The notes below the pieces were generated by a model, which saw only the letters and a list, made by a program, of their open reading frames with translations, was not told the DNA's origin and ran no database searches. Below are positions 17,660 to 27,104 of a DNA stretch of 64,000 nucleotides, one piece after another. Source of the DNA: Pseudomonas fulva (GTDB lineage Bacteria > Pseudomonadota > Gammaproteobacteria > Pseudomonadales > Pseudomonadaceae). The stretch lies in assembly GCF_015680705.1 (NCBI RefSeq), contig NZ_JADNYP010000006.1:62001-126000 (forward strand). The letters run 5' to 3'. Each line of letters opens with the position of its first letter. Within the stretch, counting starts at the first letter, position 1. A program made the position numbers and the translations under genes.

Positions 17660-17749
17660 TGGCGGAGAGATAGGGATTTGAACCCTAGGTACCCGCGAGG
17701 GTACAACGGATTTCGAATCCGTCCCGTTCGGCCACTCCGGCATCTCTCC
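17660..17749 (-). tRNA. tRNA-Ser (anticodon CGA)
   Basis: 90-base class II tRNA on the minus strand. The acceptor GGAGAGA pairs with TCTCTCC, followed by discriminator G and an encoded CCA. The anticodon stem ACGGA/TCCGT encloses the loop TTCGAAA with anticodon CGA, which reads UCG. The long variable arm (TACCCTCGCGGGTA) is typical of serine tRNA. Confidence 0.97.
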
Positions 17750-17759
17750 AGTGGCGCGC

Positions 17760-17787
17760 ATGATACCAGCAGTTTTCTGAAAGGCAA
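17760..17787 (-). promoter_or_regulatory. Sigma-70 promoter of tRNA-Ser
   Basis: On the minus strand TTGCCT (17787-17782) and TATCAT (17765-17760) are separated by 16 bases, about 10 bases upstream of the mature tRNA 5' end. The fit to the consensus is good. Confidence 0.65.
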
Positions 17788-17841
17788 AGCCCTATGACAA
17801 AAAAATTCGCGTGGTATCAGACGCTTGCGTGAACCGTCGGG

Positions 17842-18552
17842 CTACAGCGGCACGCCCAGGCGCTTGGCGACTTCCTCGTAGGCTTCGATGACGTCGCCCA
17901 GGCCCTGGCGGAAGCGGTCCTTGTCCATCTTCTTGCGGGTTTCCTTGTCCCACAGGCGGCAGCCGTCCGGGCTGAACTCGTCACCCAAGACGATCTGGCC
18001 ATGGAACACGCCGAACTCGAGCTTGAAGTCGACCAGCAGCAGGCCGGCATCGTCGAACAGCTTGGTCAGGACCTCGTTGACCTTGAGCGACAGGGACTTC
18101 ATGGTCGCCAGTTGGTCAGCGGTGCCCCAGCCGAAGGCCACGACGTGGGATTCGTTGATGAAGGGGTCGCCCTTCTCGTCGTTCTTGAGGAAAAGCTCGA
18201 AGGTCGATGGCTCGAGCTTGATGCCTTCCTCGACGCCCAGGCGCTTGACCAGGCTGCCGGCGGCGTAGTTGCGCACCACGCATTCGACCGGGATCATGTC
18301 GAGCTTCTTGACCAGGCACTCGTTGTCGCCCAGCAGCTTGTCGAACTGGGTCGGTACGCCGGCCTCCTCGAGCTTCTGCATGATGAAGGCGTTGAACTTG
18401 TTGTTCACCATGCCCTTGCGGTCGAGCTGCTCGATGCGCTTGCCATCGAAGGCCGAGGTGTCGTTACGGAACAGCAGGATCAAGCGGTCGGCATCGTCGG
18501 TCTGGTAAACCGACTTGGCCTTGCCGCGGTAGAGTTCTTCGCGTTTTTCCAT
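17842..18552 (-). CDS. purC: SAICAR synthetase PurC
   Basis: 236-residue phosphoribosylaminoimidazole-succinocarboxamide synthase, which joins CAIR and aspartate with ATP in de novo purine synthesis in the cytosol. The start [20 protein letters not shown] is typical, with the ATP-binding GKAKSVY block. Further family blocks are [25 protein letters not shown] and DFKLEFG near 175, and the [12 protein letters not shown] block near 195. The ATG at 18552 was chosen over a longer frame running into the next gene. It ends the minus-strand run dapA-bamC-MBL-purC. Confidence 0.97.
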   Translation of the reverse strand: MEKREELYRGKAKSVYQTDDADRLILLFRNDTSAFDGKRIEQLDRKGMVNNKFNAFIMQKLEEAGVPTQFDKLLGDNECLVKKLDMIPVECVVRNYAAGSLVKRLGVEEGIKLEPSTFELFLKNDEKGDPFINESHVVAFGWGTADQLATMKSLSLKVNEVLTKLFDDAGLLLVDFKLEFGVFHGQIVLGDEFSPDGCRLWDKETRKKMDKDRFRQGLGDVIEAYEEVAKRLGVPL

Positions 18553-18581
18553 GATGGGCTCCGCTTGCTTGAGTAGATGGG

Positions 18582-19340
18582 CTAGGCGATCTGGCGCCAG
18601 TCGAGCCCTTGTTCCTGATTCGCCACCTGGAGCCAGTCCGGGTCGCACCCCAAGGTGTCGACGAAGCATTGGCGGGCCAGTCGTGGCAGGTTGTTCTTGC
18701 TGCTCAGATGGGCCAGCACCAGGTGTTGCAGGTGCTGCCAGCCCAGCTCTGCCACCAGGCTCGCGGCCTGGTGGTTGTTCAGGTGACCCTGGTTTCCGCC
18801 GACCCGCTGCTTCAGGAAGTACGGATAATGCCCGCGGGCGAGCATGTCACGACAATGGTTGGCCTCGACCAGCAAGGCATCCAGGCCCTGGTAACGCTCC
18901 AGCAGGCGCCTGTCGTAGCTGCCCAGGTCGGTAAGCATGCCGAAGCGCCGGCGGCCATCACTGACCACGTACTGCAGCGGTTCGAGCGCATCGTGTTCGA
19001 CCTGCGCGGCGCTGATTTCCAGCTCGCCGATCTCCAGCCGCTGACCGCAGGCGAGCAGGCCGCTTGTCTCGACCGGCTTGCGCAGCCCGCGCAAGGTACC
19101 CTGGCTCAGGTAGACCGGCACATTGTAGCGCCGTGACAGCAGCCCGACCCCATGCACGTGATCGGCATGCTCATGGGTGACCAGGATCGCGCTCAACTGC
19201 GCCGCCGATACGCCGAGCAGCGCCAGGCGCCGCTCGGTCTCGCGCAGGGAAAAACCGCAATCGACCAGGATGAAGGTTTCACCACTGGCGATCAGCGTGC
19301 CGTTTCCCTGGCTGCCGCTTCCAAGTACCGCGAAGCGCAC
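18582..19340 (-). CDS. MBL-fold metallo-hydrolase (YycJ-like)
   Basis: 252-residue metallo-beta-lactamase-fold enzyme. The metal motif HEHADHVHG near residues 56-64 supplies the HxHxDH set, with later ligands likely at His near 114, Asp in MLTDLGSYD near 138, and a C-terminal His in [10 protein letters not shown] near 209. It resembles the YycJ/WalJ group, possible nucleases or phosphodiesterases with no settled substrate. The start is a GTG directly abutting the bamC TAA, so translation is probably coupled. It is 29 bases upstream of purC. Confidence 0.88.
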   Translation of the reverse strand: MRFAVLGSGSQGNGTLIASGETFILVDCGFSLRETERRLALLGVSAAQLSAILVTHEHADHVHGVGLLSRRYNVPVYLSQGTLRGLRKPVETSGLLACGQRLEIGELEISAAQVEHDALEPLQYVVSDGRRRFGMLTDLGSYDRRLLERYQGLDALLVEANHCRDMLARGHYPYFLKQRVGGNQGHLNNHQAASLVAELGWQHLQHLVLAHLSSKNNLPRLARQCFVDTLGCDPDWLQVANQEQGLDWRQIA

Positions 19341-20456
19341 TTAACCCAGTCGGTCCTGGATGGCGCTCAACACGCGCCGGGCCACATCGGCAGGCGCCAC
19401 GGTGTTGATGTTCTTCTCGACGGTCACCTGGACGCTGTCGCCCACCTGGCTCAGGCGGATCTGGTAACGCTCGGCGCGTGCCTCGCGCTCCTCCTCGGTC
19501 GGCTGGCTGCCGAACAGACGGCTGAAGAAGCCAGGTTGCTGCTGCTTGTCTTCAGGCTTCTCGGACAGGTTGATGTAGTACAGACCCAGGCTGCGGTTGA
19601 TGTCCTCGACGCGCCACTCGCCCTGCTCCAGGGCTCGGCCCACGCTCGACCAGGCACGGTCCAGGTCGGCACCGAGGTACAGCACCGGATTGCCGCTGCC
19701 GTCCTCGCTGAGGCTGACACGGCTCGGCGCATCGAAGTCGCGCTCGGCCAGCAGCGACACGGAACCGCCCTTCTCGGCAGTACGGGTCATGCTGGCCAGC
19801 AGTTCGTCGACCAGCAGGGCATCGACGCCGCTGTTGTTCGAGCTGGACGGGAAGCCCGGTTCATCGCTGCTGCCGGCCGGACGCTCGAGCGTGACGACAT
19901 AGACTTCGCTGGTATTGCGTTGCACGCCCGGCTCCATCCGCACGCGCACGCGCACTTCGCTGTCGGCGCTGCTGGCACTGCTTGCCAGGCGCTGGCCGAG
20001 CGAGGCGGAAAGTTCGTCGAAGCGCTGCCAGGTGGTGGTGAATTCGCCGGTTTGCGGACGCTCTTCGGCGATGCGGAAACCGTTGTCCTCGAAGAACTGG
20101 CGAGTAACCGGCCAGACCTCGGCCGGCGAACGCTGGGCCAGCACCCATCGGCTGGCGCCGCTGCGCTGCAGGGAGAAGTCGCTCACCTCGCCAGTGGCCG
20201 AAAGCGGCTGCGGGCGCGGCACTTCGAATTCGTTGCCAGCGGAATAGTCGGCGATGTTGCGCGGGATCGGCAGCAGCGGATCCAGGCGCTTGACGTTGGT
20301 GGCGTCCTGCGGGAGCTGCATGGGCGCGATCTGGCGCGCCTGCAGGTAGTCGCTACCACGATCGCGGAAATAACCTTCTTCTCCCCACAGCCAGCCGCAG
20401 CCGCTGGTGCTGGAGATGATCAGGGCAAGGGCGGAAAGACCAGCCAGTCGCTTCAT
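19341..20456 (-). CDS. bamC: Outer-membrane assembly lipoprotein BamC
   Basis: 371-residue lipoprotein of the BAM complex, which inserts beta-barrel proteins into the outer membrane. The signal peptide ends in TSGC with the lipidated Cys at about 20. The following unstructured segment GEEGYFRDRGSDYLQA is the conserved BamD-binding lasso. Two helix-grip domains make up the rest, ending with ADVARRVLSAIQDRLG. The ATG at 20456 has GAGGAAG upstream. It lies 17 bases after dapA on the minus strand; dapA-bamC linkage is widely conserved in gammaproteobacteria. Confidence 0.96.
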   Translation of the reverse strand: MKRLAGLSALALIISSTSGCGWLWGEEGYFRDRGSDYLQARQIAPMQLPQDATNVKRLDPLLPIPRNIADYSAGNEFEVPRPQPLSATGEVSDFSLQRSGASRWVLAQRSPAEVWPVTRQFFEDNGFRIAEERPQTGEFTTTWQRFDELSASLGQRLASSASSADSEVRVRVRMEPGVQRNTSEVYVVTLERPAGSSDEPGFPSSSNNSGVDALLVDELLASMTRTAEKGGSVSLLAERDFDAPSRVSLSEDGSGNPVLYLGADLDRAWSSVGRALEQGEWRVEDINRSLGLYYINLSEKPEDKQQQPGFFSRLFGSQPTEEEREARAERYQIRLSQVGDSVQVTVEKNINTVAPADVARRVLSAIQDRLG

Positions 20457-20473
20457 TGCGGTGTACTTCCTCG

Positions 20474-21352
20474 TTAAACCAGTACGCCGGACTGGCGCAA
20501 GGCAGTACGGACTTTTTCGTGACAGCCTTCGCTCAGCCAGGTCAGCGGCAGACGAATGCCACGCTGCATCAGGCCCATTTCGGCCAGCGCCCACTTCACC
20601 GGGATCGGATTGGCCTCGCAGAACAGGTCCCTGTGCAGCGGCATGAGTTTCTCGTTGATCGCGCGGGCCTTTTCGGCATTGCCCGCCAGGGCGGCCTCGC
20701 ACATGTCGGCCATTTCGCGCGGCGCGACGTTGGCCGTGACCGAGATATTGCCCTTGCCGCCGAGCAGCATCAGCTCGACGGCAGTCGGATCGTCGCCGGA
20801 CATCACCAGGAAGTCGCTGTGTACCCCATCGAGAATCGCCTTGGCCCGGGCCAGGTCGCCGGTGGCTTCCTTGATGCCGATGATGTTGGGCACGCTGGAC
20901 AGCCGGATCACGGTCTCGGCCTGCATGTCGCAGGAGGTGCGGCCGGGGACGTTGTAGAGAATCTGCGGGATGTCGACAGCTTCGGCGATGTGCTTGAAAT
21001 GCTGGTACAGGCCTTCCTGGGTCGGCTTGTTGTAGTACGGGACGACGAGCAGGCAGGCATCGGCACCGGCGTCCTTGGCGTTCTGGGTCAGGTGCACGGC
21101 TTCGGCGGTGGAGTTGGCGCCGGTCCCGGCGATGACCGGGACGCGGCCGCCGACTTGCTTGACCACGGCCTCGATGACCTGGATGTGTTCATCGACGGTC
21201 AGGGTGGCGGATTCACCGGTGGTGCCGACAGCGACGATCGCATGGGTGCCGTTTTCCAGGTGGAAGTCAACAAGTTTGCTCAGGCTGTCCCAGTCAAGAC
21301 GCCCTTGTGCATCCATGGGTGTGACCAATGCCACCATACTGCCCGCAATCAT
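20474..21352 (-). CDS. dapA: 4-hydroxy-tetrahydrodipicolinate synthase DapA
   Basis: 292-residue aldolase that condenses pyruvate and aspartate semialdehyde, the first committed step to diaminopimelate and lysine. The Schiff-base lysine is in GIKEATGD near 161, the catalytic tyrosine in YNVPGRT near 133, and the GTTGES motif near 43-48. It begins the minus-strand transcript dapA-bamC-MBL-purC and is divergent from gcvR, with about 257 bases between them that carry both promoters. Confidence 0.98.
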   Translation of the reverse strand: MIAGSMVALVTPMDAQGRLDWDSLSKLVDFHLENGTHAIVAVGTTGESATLTVDEHIQVIEAVVKQVGGRVPVIAGTGANSTAEAVHLTQNAKDAGADACLLVVPYYNKPTQEGLYQHFKHIAEAVDIPQILYNVPGRTSCDMQAETVIRLSSVPNIIGIKEATGDLARAKAILDGVHSDFLVMSGDDPTAVELMLLGGKGNISVTANVAPREMADMCEAALAGNAEKARAINEKLMPLHRDLFCEANPIPVKWALAEMGLMQRGIRLPLTWLSEGCHEKVRTALRQSGVLV

Positions 21353-21609
21353 GAAGCTGCTCCTGCCGGAAAAAGAGAGCGGTAATGGTACTGGCGCGTT
21401 CGACCTTGCACAAGCGAAGCTGGCGCCCTGAGCATTCCCCTCGGCGCTGGTTTTCGCTACCCTTCCTCCTTTGATCGGTACAATCCGGCCCGCCGGGCCT
21501 TCGACAACGCTCGCTGCCAGCGTCCATGGCCTCGTCTGCGAGCCAGGGCCCCGCCACGCAGCGACTTGCGCCCACCCCTACCGACCGCTCATCGCTTTAG
21601 GAATGCTGC

Positions 21610-22170
21610 ATGTCCACCGCCCCCGTTCGTGAACAATTTCTCGTCATCAGCGCCCTGGGCGCCGATCCCATGGAGCTGGCCAACGTCCTGAGCCGCGCCG
21701 CCTTCGACAACCGCTGCGCGGTGGTCACCTCGCGCCTGAGCCGTCACGGCGAGACCAGCGCGCTGGTGCTGCAGGTCGGCGGCAGCTGGGATGCGCTGGC
21801 ACGCCTGGAGGCCGGCCTGCCAGGCCTGGCCAAGAAGCACGCCTTCACCCTCGACGTGGTGCGTAGCGCCGACCTGGAAGTGCGTCCGCAAGCGCTGCCG
21901 TACGTCGCCTACGTCAGCGCCGCCTATCGTCCGGATATCGTCAGCGAGCTGTGCCAGTTCTTCCTCGACCACCGCATCGAGCTGGAAGCCATGACCTGCG
22001 ACACCTACCTGGCGCCACAGACCGGCAGCAGCATGCTCAACGCCACCTTCACCGTGATCCTGCCGGCCGGCACCCAGATCAGCTGGCTGCGCGACCAGTT
22101 CCTCGACTTCGCCGATGCGCTGAACCTCGACGCGCTGATCGAACCCTGGCGCCCACAGAACCCGATGTAA
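21610..22170 (+). CDS. gcvR: Glycine cleavage system regulator GcvR (double ACT)
   Basis: 186-residue cytosolic protein made of two ACT domains, at about 10-85 and 95-175, with no DNA-binding region. It begins REQFLVISALGADPMELANVLS, typical of GcvR. In E. coli GcvR binds GcvA and blocks activation of the glycine cleavage operon when glycine is scarce. The gene is divergent from dapA and 9 bases upstream of bcp, a pairing conserved in gammaproteobacteria. Confidence 0.9.
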   Translation: MSTAPVREQFLVISALGADPMELANVLSRAAFDNRCAVVTSRLSRHGETSALVLQVGGSWDALARLEAGLPGLAKKHAFTLDVVRSADLEVRPQALPYVAYVSAAYRPDIVSELCQFFLDHRIELEAMTCDTYLAPQTGSSMLNATFTVILPAGTQISWLRDQFLDFADALNLDALIEPWRPQNPM

Positions 22171-22179
22171 GGAATCCCC

Positions 22180-22653
22180 ATGGCCGTACTGCTCGACCAA
22201 CCCATCCCGGACTTCACCGCCCAGGCCACCAGCGGCCAGACCGTGAGCCTGGCCGCCCTGAAGGGTCGCCAGGTGGTGCTGTACTTCTACCCCAAGGACA
22301 GCACGCCAGGCTGCACCACCCAGGGCCAGGACTTCCGCGACCAGCTCGCGGCGTTCAAGGCAGCCAATACCGAGGTGTTCGGCGTATCCCGCGACGGGCT
22401 CAAGTCGCATGAGAACTTCAAGGCCAAGCAAGGCTTCACCTTCGAGCTGATCAGCGACAAGGACGAGGCGCTGTGCCAGCTGTTCGATGTGATCAAGCTC
22501 AAGAAGCTGTATGGCAAGGAGTACCTGGGCGTCGATCGCAGCACCTTCCTGATCGACCGCGACGGCGTGCTGCGTCAGCAGTGGCGTGGCGTGAAGGTCG
22601 CGGGACACGTGGCTGCGGTGCTGGCAGCGGCCGAGGCGCTGAACCGGGGGTGA
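22180..22653 (+). CDS. bcp: Thioredoxin-dependent peroxiredoxin Bcp (PrxQ family)
   Basis: 157-residue peroxiredoxin that reduces peroxides in the cytosol. The peroxidatic Cys lies in DSTPGCTTQG at about 46. Many family members have the resolving Cys five residues later (TPGCTxxAC); here that position is Gln (TTQGQDF). The only other obvious Cys is in EALCQLFDV near 99, so it would act as a 1-Cys or atypical 2-Cys enzyme. AAGGAATCCCC precedes the ATG, and the gene follows gcvR by 9 bases in one transcript. Confidence 0.93.
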   Translation: MAVLLDQPIPDFTAQATSGQTVSLAALKGRQVVLYFYPKDSTPGCTTQGQDFRDQLAAFKAANTEVFGVSRDGLKSHENFKAKQGFTFELISDKDEALCQLFDVIKLKKLYGKEYLGVDRSTFLIDRDGVLRQQWRGVKVAGHVAAVLAAAEALNRG

Positions 22654-22715
22654 CGTGGCCGGGGAAAGGTTGTCTTGTCGTCTGAAACCTGGCCTTGCTC
22701 TGCCTGCCGGATCAT

Positions 22716-22760
22716 GAGGCCGCTGCGCGCTCCATCGCGGCACCGCGGCCCCTCCCACAG
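22716..22760. repeat. REP-like element between convergent bcp and perM
   Basis: GGCCGCTGCGCGCTCCATCG with the following GCGGC...GCGGCC resembles the unit at 12688. Convergent-gene gaps are typical sites for Pseudomonas REP elements. The match between the two copies is partial. Confidence 0.45.
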
Positions 22761-22829
22761 CCTGGTTTCGCCAGGAGCACAGCCTCGCGCAGGAGCTGCC
22801 GGACGACGAAGCTGAACAGACCGTTGTTC

Positions 22830-23900
22830 CTACAACAACGGTGCCACCTCCGGCTCACGCCTTGGCCAGGCATCGAGCACTGCCTTGAACAGCGTCGCCA
22901 GGGGAATCGCGAAGAAGATTCCCCAGAACCCCCAGAGTCCGCCGAACAGCAGCACGGCACAGATGATCGCCACCGGATGCAGGCTCACCGCCTCGGAAAA
23001 CAGCAGCGGCACCAGCACGTTGCCGTCCAGTGCCTGGATGATCGCGTAGACCGCCATCAGGTAGATGAACTGGTCGCCCCAGCCCCACTGGAACAGGGCG
23101 ATCAAGGTGACCGGCACGGTGACCACCACCGCGCCGACATACGGCACCACCACCGACAGGCCCACCAGTAATGCCAGCAATGCCGCATAGTTCAGCCCCA
23201 GGCTGATGAAGGCGATGTAGGTGGCGATGCCGCAAATGAGGATCTCGATGCCCTTGCCGCGGATGTAGTTGGCGATCTGCCGGTTCATCTCGTCACCTAC
23301 CCGCGTGAGCAGGGTGCGCTCGCGTGGCAGGTAGCCGCTGACCCAGCGGGCGATCAGCTCCCGATCCTTGAGGAAGAAGAACACCAGGATCGGTACCAGT
23401 ACCAGATAGATCATCGCGCTGACCAGCAACGGCAAGCTGGACAGCGAGAAGGTCAGCGCCCATTGGCCGAACTTGCCGATCTCGCCACGCACCGATTCGA
23501 TCGCCCGCAGCACCTGTTCGTCGGAAACCAGGTGCGGGTAACGCTCGGGCAGCAACAGCAACAGCGACTGCCACTTGCCGAGCATCCCGGGCAACTCGTT
23601 GAACAAGGTGATCAACTGATGCCAGAGCAGCGGTACCAGCACCAGCAGGAACACCGCCAGGGCGCCCATGAACAATGCGAACACCACCCCCACGGCCCAC
23701 CGGCTCGGCACCTTCAGCCGCTCCAGCGCATTCACCAGCCCCTGCATCAGGAAAGCCAGCACCAGCCCGGCCAGCACCGGGGCAAGCATGCCGCCCAAGG
23801 TCAGCACCACCGTGAACCCCAGCAACAGCAAGACCGCCAGCACTACCGCCTGCTCGTCGGAGAAGTAGCGCTGCATCCAGTCGCGAAGCACTTTGAACAT
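22830..23900 (-). CDS. AI-2E/PerM-family inner-membrane transporter
   Basis: 356-residue inner-membrane protein of the AI-2 exporter superfamily (PerM/TqsA-like). About seven to eight hydrophobic segments are visible, two near residues 19-60, one near 70-90, and the rest from 145 to 340. The conserved VPYVGAVVVTVPVTLIAL and the LDGNVLVPLLFSE block near 290-305 are family signatures. The transported solute is not known for most members; some act in sodium/proton exchange or AI-2 export. tusA lies 15 bases upstream on the same strand. Confidence 0.85.
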   Translation of the reverse strand: MFKVLRDWMQRYFSDEQAVVLAVLLLLGFTVVLTLGGMLAPVLAGLVLAFLMQGLVNALERLKVPSRWAVGVVFALFMGALAVFLLVLVPLLWHQLITLFNELPGMLGKWQSLLLLLPERYPHLVSDEQVLRAIESVRGEIGKFGQWALTFSLSSLPLLVSAMIYLVLVPILVFFFLKDRELIARWVSGYLPRERTLLTRVGDEMNRQIANYIRGKGIEILICGIATYIAFISLGLNYAALLALLVGLSVVVPYVGAVVVTVPVTLIALFQWGWGDQFIYLMAVYAIIQALDGNVLVPLLFSEAVSLHPVAIICAVLLFGGLWGFWGIFFAIPLATLFKAVLDAWPRREPEVAPLL

Positions 23901-23915
23901 TGATGATCCTTGAAG

Positions 23916-24155
23916 TCAGGCCTTGCGCAGCCAGTAGGTGAACACGCCCTGCTCGACGGTTTCACGCAGCAGCGTATGACCGGCCAGCTGGGCGAAAGTG
24001 CGCAGGTCGCGCTGCGAGCCGACATCGGTGGCCATGACCTTCAATACCGCGCCGCTGGCCAGGCGACTGAGCGCCATCTTGGTCTTGAGCAGTGGCAGCG
24101 GGCAGTTGAGCCCACGCGCATCGAGTTCGGCGTCGCAGGTCACGGTGTCGTTCAT
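23916..24155 (-). CDS. tusA: Sulfur carrier protein TusA
   Basis: 79-residue TusA-family sulfur carrier. The key motif ARGLNCPLPLLKTK places the persulfide Cys at about 19 within CPxP. In the Tus relay TusA takes sulfur from a cysteine desulfurase for tRNA wobble thiolation; paralogues serve other sulfur transfers. The ATG at 24155 has GGAGAG upstream. It lies directly ahead of the PerM-like gene and is divergent from the BepA-like protease. Confidence 0.92.
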   Translation of the reverse strand: MNDTVTCDAELDARGLNCPLPLLKTKMALSRLASGAVLKVMATDVGSQRDLRTFAQLAGHTLLRETVEQGVFTYWLRKA

Positions 24156-24333
24156 GTATCTCTCCTGGAGGACGGCAATAGCATTGGCGCCGGGCAAGCG
24201 TCGCGGCCGCGCGAAGCGGCTCGGCGACCAAGCCTGGGCCAGACGCCAGCCAAGGTCCGCTAGGATACCGCCACTGGTCGTCCAGGTGCGAGCGGGCTAC
24301 AGTAGGGATCTTTTGAACCACGCGAGCGTTTGC

Positions 24334-25767
24334 ATGAATCCACTGCGCCCTGCCCTGCTGACGCTGGCTCTGCTCATGGCCGTACCGGGTCACGCCGATG
24401 ACCTGCCGGCGCTGGGCGATGCCAGTTCCGCGATCGTCTCTCCACAGCAGGAACACCAGCTCGGCCGCGCCTGGCTCAGCCTCCTGCGTGGCAATGTCCG
24501 GCAGCTGAGCGATCCGCAGCTCAAGGACTACGTGGAAACCACCGTCTACCGTCTGGCCGAGACCAGCCAGCTGCAGGACCGGCGCCTGGAGTTCATCCTC
24601 ATCGACAGCCGCGAGCTCAATGCCTTCGCCGCGCCCGGCGGTATCGTCGGGGTCAATGGTGGGCTGTTCCTCAATGCCCAGACCGAGGGCGAATATGCCT
24701 CGGTGCTCGCCCACGAGCTGGCGCACCTGTCCCAGCGCCACTTCGCCCGCGGGGTCGAAGCCCAGCAGCGCATGCAGTTGCCGATGATGGCCGCGCTGCT
24801 CGCCGGAATCGTGCTGGCCGCCTCTGGCGGAGGCGATGCGGGCATGGGCGTGATCGCCGGCACCCAGGCGGCCGCGCTGCAGGAACAACGCCGCTTCTCG
24901 CGCCAGAACGAACAGGAAGCCGACCGCATCGGCATCCAGAACCTGGAAAAGGCTGGCTACGACCCGCGCAACATGCCGACCATGTTCGAGCGGCTGATGC
25001 GACAGTACCGCTACGATGCCAAGCCGCCCGAGTTCCTGCTGACCCACCCGGTCACCGAGTCGCGCATCGCCGATACGCGCAACCGGGCCGAGCAGGCGCC
25101 CAAGGGCGGGGTCGCGGACAGCCTGCGTTACCAACTGATCCGCGCCCGCGTGGCCTTGAACTACGAGGGCACGCCGGGCCTGGCGGCCAAGCGCTTTCGC
25201 GCCCAGCTGGACGAGAACCCACAGATCGATGCGGCGCGCTATGGCCTGGCCATCGCACAGGTCAAGGGTGGCCAGCTCAACGAAGCGCGCCAGAACCTCA
25301 AGGCTTTGCTGGCCAAGGCGCCCGACGACATCACCTACAACCTGGCACAGATCGAACTGGAAATCGCCAACAATCGCCTGGCCGATGCCCAGCAGCGGAT
25401 CGAGCGCCTGCGTGGTCTTTATCCAGGCAATTACCCGCTGAAACAGCTGCGGGCCGACCTGCTGGTCAAGCAGAACCGCCCGGCCGAAGCGGAGAAGGTA
25501 CTGGATGATCTGCTCAAGAGCCGTCCGGATGATCCCGACGTCTGGTACGACATGGCCGAAGTGCGTGGCCTGGCAGGCAACACCATAGGCCTGCACCAGG
25601 CCCGTGCCGAGTACTTCGCGCTGGTCGGAGACTTCGACCAGGCGATCCAGCAGCTCGACTTCGCCAAGCGCCGCGCTGGCGGCAATTTCCAGCTGGCGTC
25701 AAGAATCGATGCGCGCCAGCGCGAGATGCTGGAACAAGAGCGCATGGTCAAGGAAATGATGCGCTGA
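24334..25767 (+). CDS. bepA: Periplasmic M48 metalloprotease with TPR domain (BepA-like)
   Basis: 477-residue protein with a signal peptide (about 1-21, ending GHA). It has an M48 zinc-protease domain with HELAH at about 127-131 and the third ligand Glu in QNEQEADRIG near 195. A TPR-rich C-terminal half runs from about 265 to 475. BepA degrades stalled LptD and other barrel proteins and helps BAM-dependent assembly. The ATG at 24334 begins the signal peptide; longer in-frame starts give no sensible leader. Length and domain order match E. coli BepA (YfgC). It is divergent from tusA. Confidence 0.92.
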   Translation: MNPLRPALLTLALLMAVPGHADDLPALGDASSAIVSPQQEHQLGRAWLSLLRGNVRQLSDPQLKDYVETTVYRLAETSQLQDRRLEFILIDSRELNAFAAPGGIVGVNGGLFLNAQTEGEYASVLAHELAHLSQRHFARGVEAQQRMQLPMMAALLAGIVLAASGGGDAGMGVIAGTQAAALQEQRRFSRQNEQEADRIGIQNLEKAGYDPRNMPTMFERLMRQYRYDAKPPEFLLTHPVTESRIADTRNRAEQAPKGGVADSLRYQLIRARVALNYEGTPGLAAKRFRAQLDENPQIDAARYGLAIAQVKGGQLNEARQNLKALLAKAPDDITYNLAQIELEIANNRLADAQQRIERLRGLYPGNYPLKQLRADLLVKQNRPAEAEKVLDDLLKSRPDDPDVWYDMAEVRGLAGNTIGLHQARAEYFALVGDFDQAIQQLDFAKRRAGGNFQLASRIDARQREMLEQERMVKEMMR

Positions 25768-25777
25768 AGACGCTTGT

Positions 25778-25794
25778 GGGGGCTTTTTGCCCCC
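25778..25794. terminator. Short hairpin between convergent bepA and nadA
   Basis: GGGGGC-TTTTT-GCCCCC forms a 6-bp GC stem in the 52-base gap between convergent genes. Neither strand shows a U-tract after the stem, so terminator function is uncertain. Confidence 0.4.
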
Positions 25795-25819
25795 TCTGCA
25801 GGCCTGCTCGCACGACCAA

Positions 25820-26878
25820 TCAGGCATTGCCCGACAGTTTCATCCGCGCCGCCTGGGTGAAGTCCAGCATGCGCTTGAGCGGCTTGATCGCCCTGGGAAT
25901 CAGCGCAGGGTCGACGAAGATCTCGTTGCTGCCCGTGCGCAGGCAATCGAGCGTGCGCTCCAGGGTATTCATGGCCATCCACGGGCAGTGCGCGCAACTG
26001 CGGCATGCGGCGCCGTTGCCCGCCGTAGGCGCTTCGATGAAGACCTTGTCGGGGCACAGCTGCTGCATCTTGTAGAAGATGCCGCGATCGGTGGCAACGA
26101 TGAAGGTCTTGTTCGCAAGGGTCTGCGCCGCGGCGATCAGCTGGCTGGTCGAACCTACCGCATCGGCCAGCTCGATCACCGATTCCGGCGATTCCGGATG
26201 CACCAGGATGGCCGCGTCCGGATACAAGGCCTTCATGTCGGCCAGCTGGCGAGACTTGAACTCTTCATGCACGATGCAGGCACCGTCCCACATCAGCATG
26301 TCGGCGCCGGTGCGCTTCTGGATGTAACGGCCCAGATGCTGGTCAGGTCCCCAGAGGATGGTCTCGCCGTTGTCCATCAGGCTCTCGACGATCTCCAGCG
26401 CGCAGCTGGACGTCACCACCCAGTCGGCACGCGCCTTCACCGCGGCGGAGGTGTTGGCATAGACCACCACGGTCCGCTCCGGATGCTGGTCGCAGAAGGC
26501 CGAGAACGCTTCTACCGGGCAGCCCAGATCGAGCGAGCAGGTAGCCTCCAGGGTCGGCATCAATACACGTTTTTCCGGGTTGAGGATCTTGGCGGTCTCG
26601 CCCATGAAACGCACGCCGGCCACCAATACGGTACTGGCCGGATGCTTGTTGCCGAAGCGGGCCATCTCCAGGGAATCGGATACGCAGCCGCCTGTTTCCT
26701 CGGCCAGTGCCTGAATCACCGGATCGCAATAGAAATGCGCCACCAGCACGGCGTCGCGAGCCTTGAGCTCGGCGGCAATGGCCGAGCGGTAGTCGGCTTC
26801 CTGCTCGGGGGTGAGCGGAAGGGGCTGCTTGGCATCAAGATGGGCTTGAACCAGCAGGCGTTCGGAAATCTGGGTCAT
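25820..26878 (-). CDS. nadA: Quinolinate synthase NadA
   Basis: 352-residue 4Fe-4S enzyme that condenses iminoaspartate with dihydroxyacetone phosphate to quinolinate in NAD synthesis. The cluster cysteines are expected in ATCSLDLGC near 120, TSSCALEI near 207, and [12 protein letters not shown] near 300, where the CxxCxxC arrangement is visible. The HFYCDPVIQ block near 50 is also typical. The ATG at 26878 (MTQISERLL) was preferred over a GTG two codons upstream. Confidence 0.97.
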   Translation of the reverse strand: MTQISERLLVQAHLDAKQPLPLTPEQEADYRSAIAAELKARDAVLVAHFYCDPVIQALAEETGGCVSDSLEMARFGNKHPASTVLVAGVRFMGETAKILNPEKRVLMPTLEATCSLDLGCPVEAFSAFCDQHPERTVVVYANTSAAVKARADWVVTSSCALEIVESLMDNGETILWGPDQHLGRYIQKRTGADMLMWDGACIVHEEFKSRQLADMKALYPDAAILVHPESPESVIELADAVGSTSQLIAAAQTLANKTFIVATDRGIFYKMQQLCPDKVFIEAPTAGNGAACRSCAHCPWMAMNTLERTLDCLRTGSNEIFVDPALIPRAIKPLKRMLDFTQAARMKLSGNA

Positions 26879-27104
26879 GATCACGGGACCTGCGAGCGCG
26901 CATGCGCGTCAATCGAGTGTACCACCGGACCCTGGCAGATCGGCTGGCGGCGCCGCTCGGCCAGGACGGCCATCACGGCCCTTCTGCGGGCGCGGGTTGT
27001 TATGGACGCCGAAGGCTACAGCCAAACGCGCTGATGCAAAAGCCTTTTTTACAACCCGAGCCCGCGCTCGACGGGCCTTCGCGGGCGAGCTCGGGAACAG
27101 CCGA

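Noticed and set aside
22829..22845. ACAACAACGG as a CA motif
   Set aside because: It lies within the 3' end of the perM-like gene on the antisense strand, not in a translation leader.
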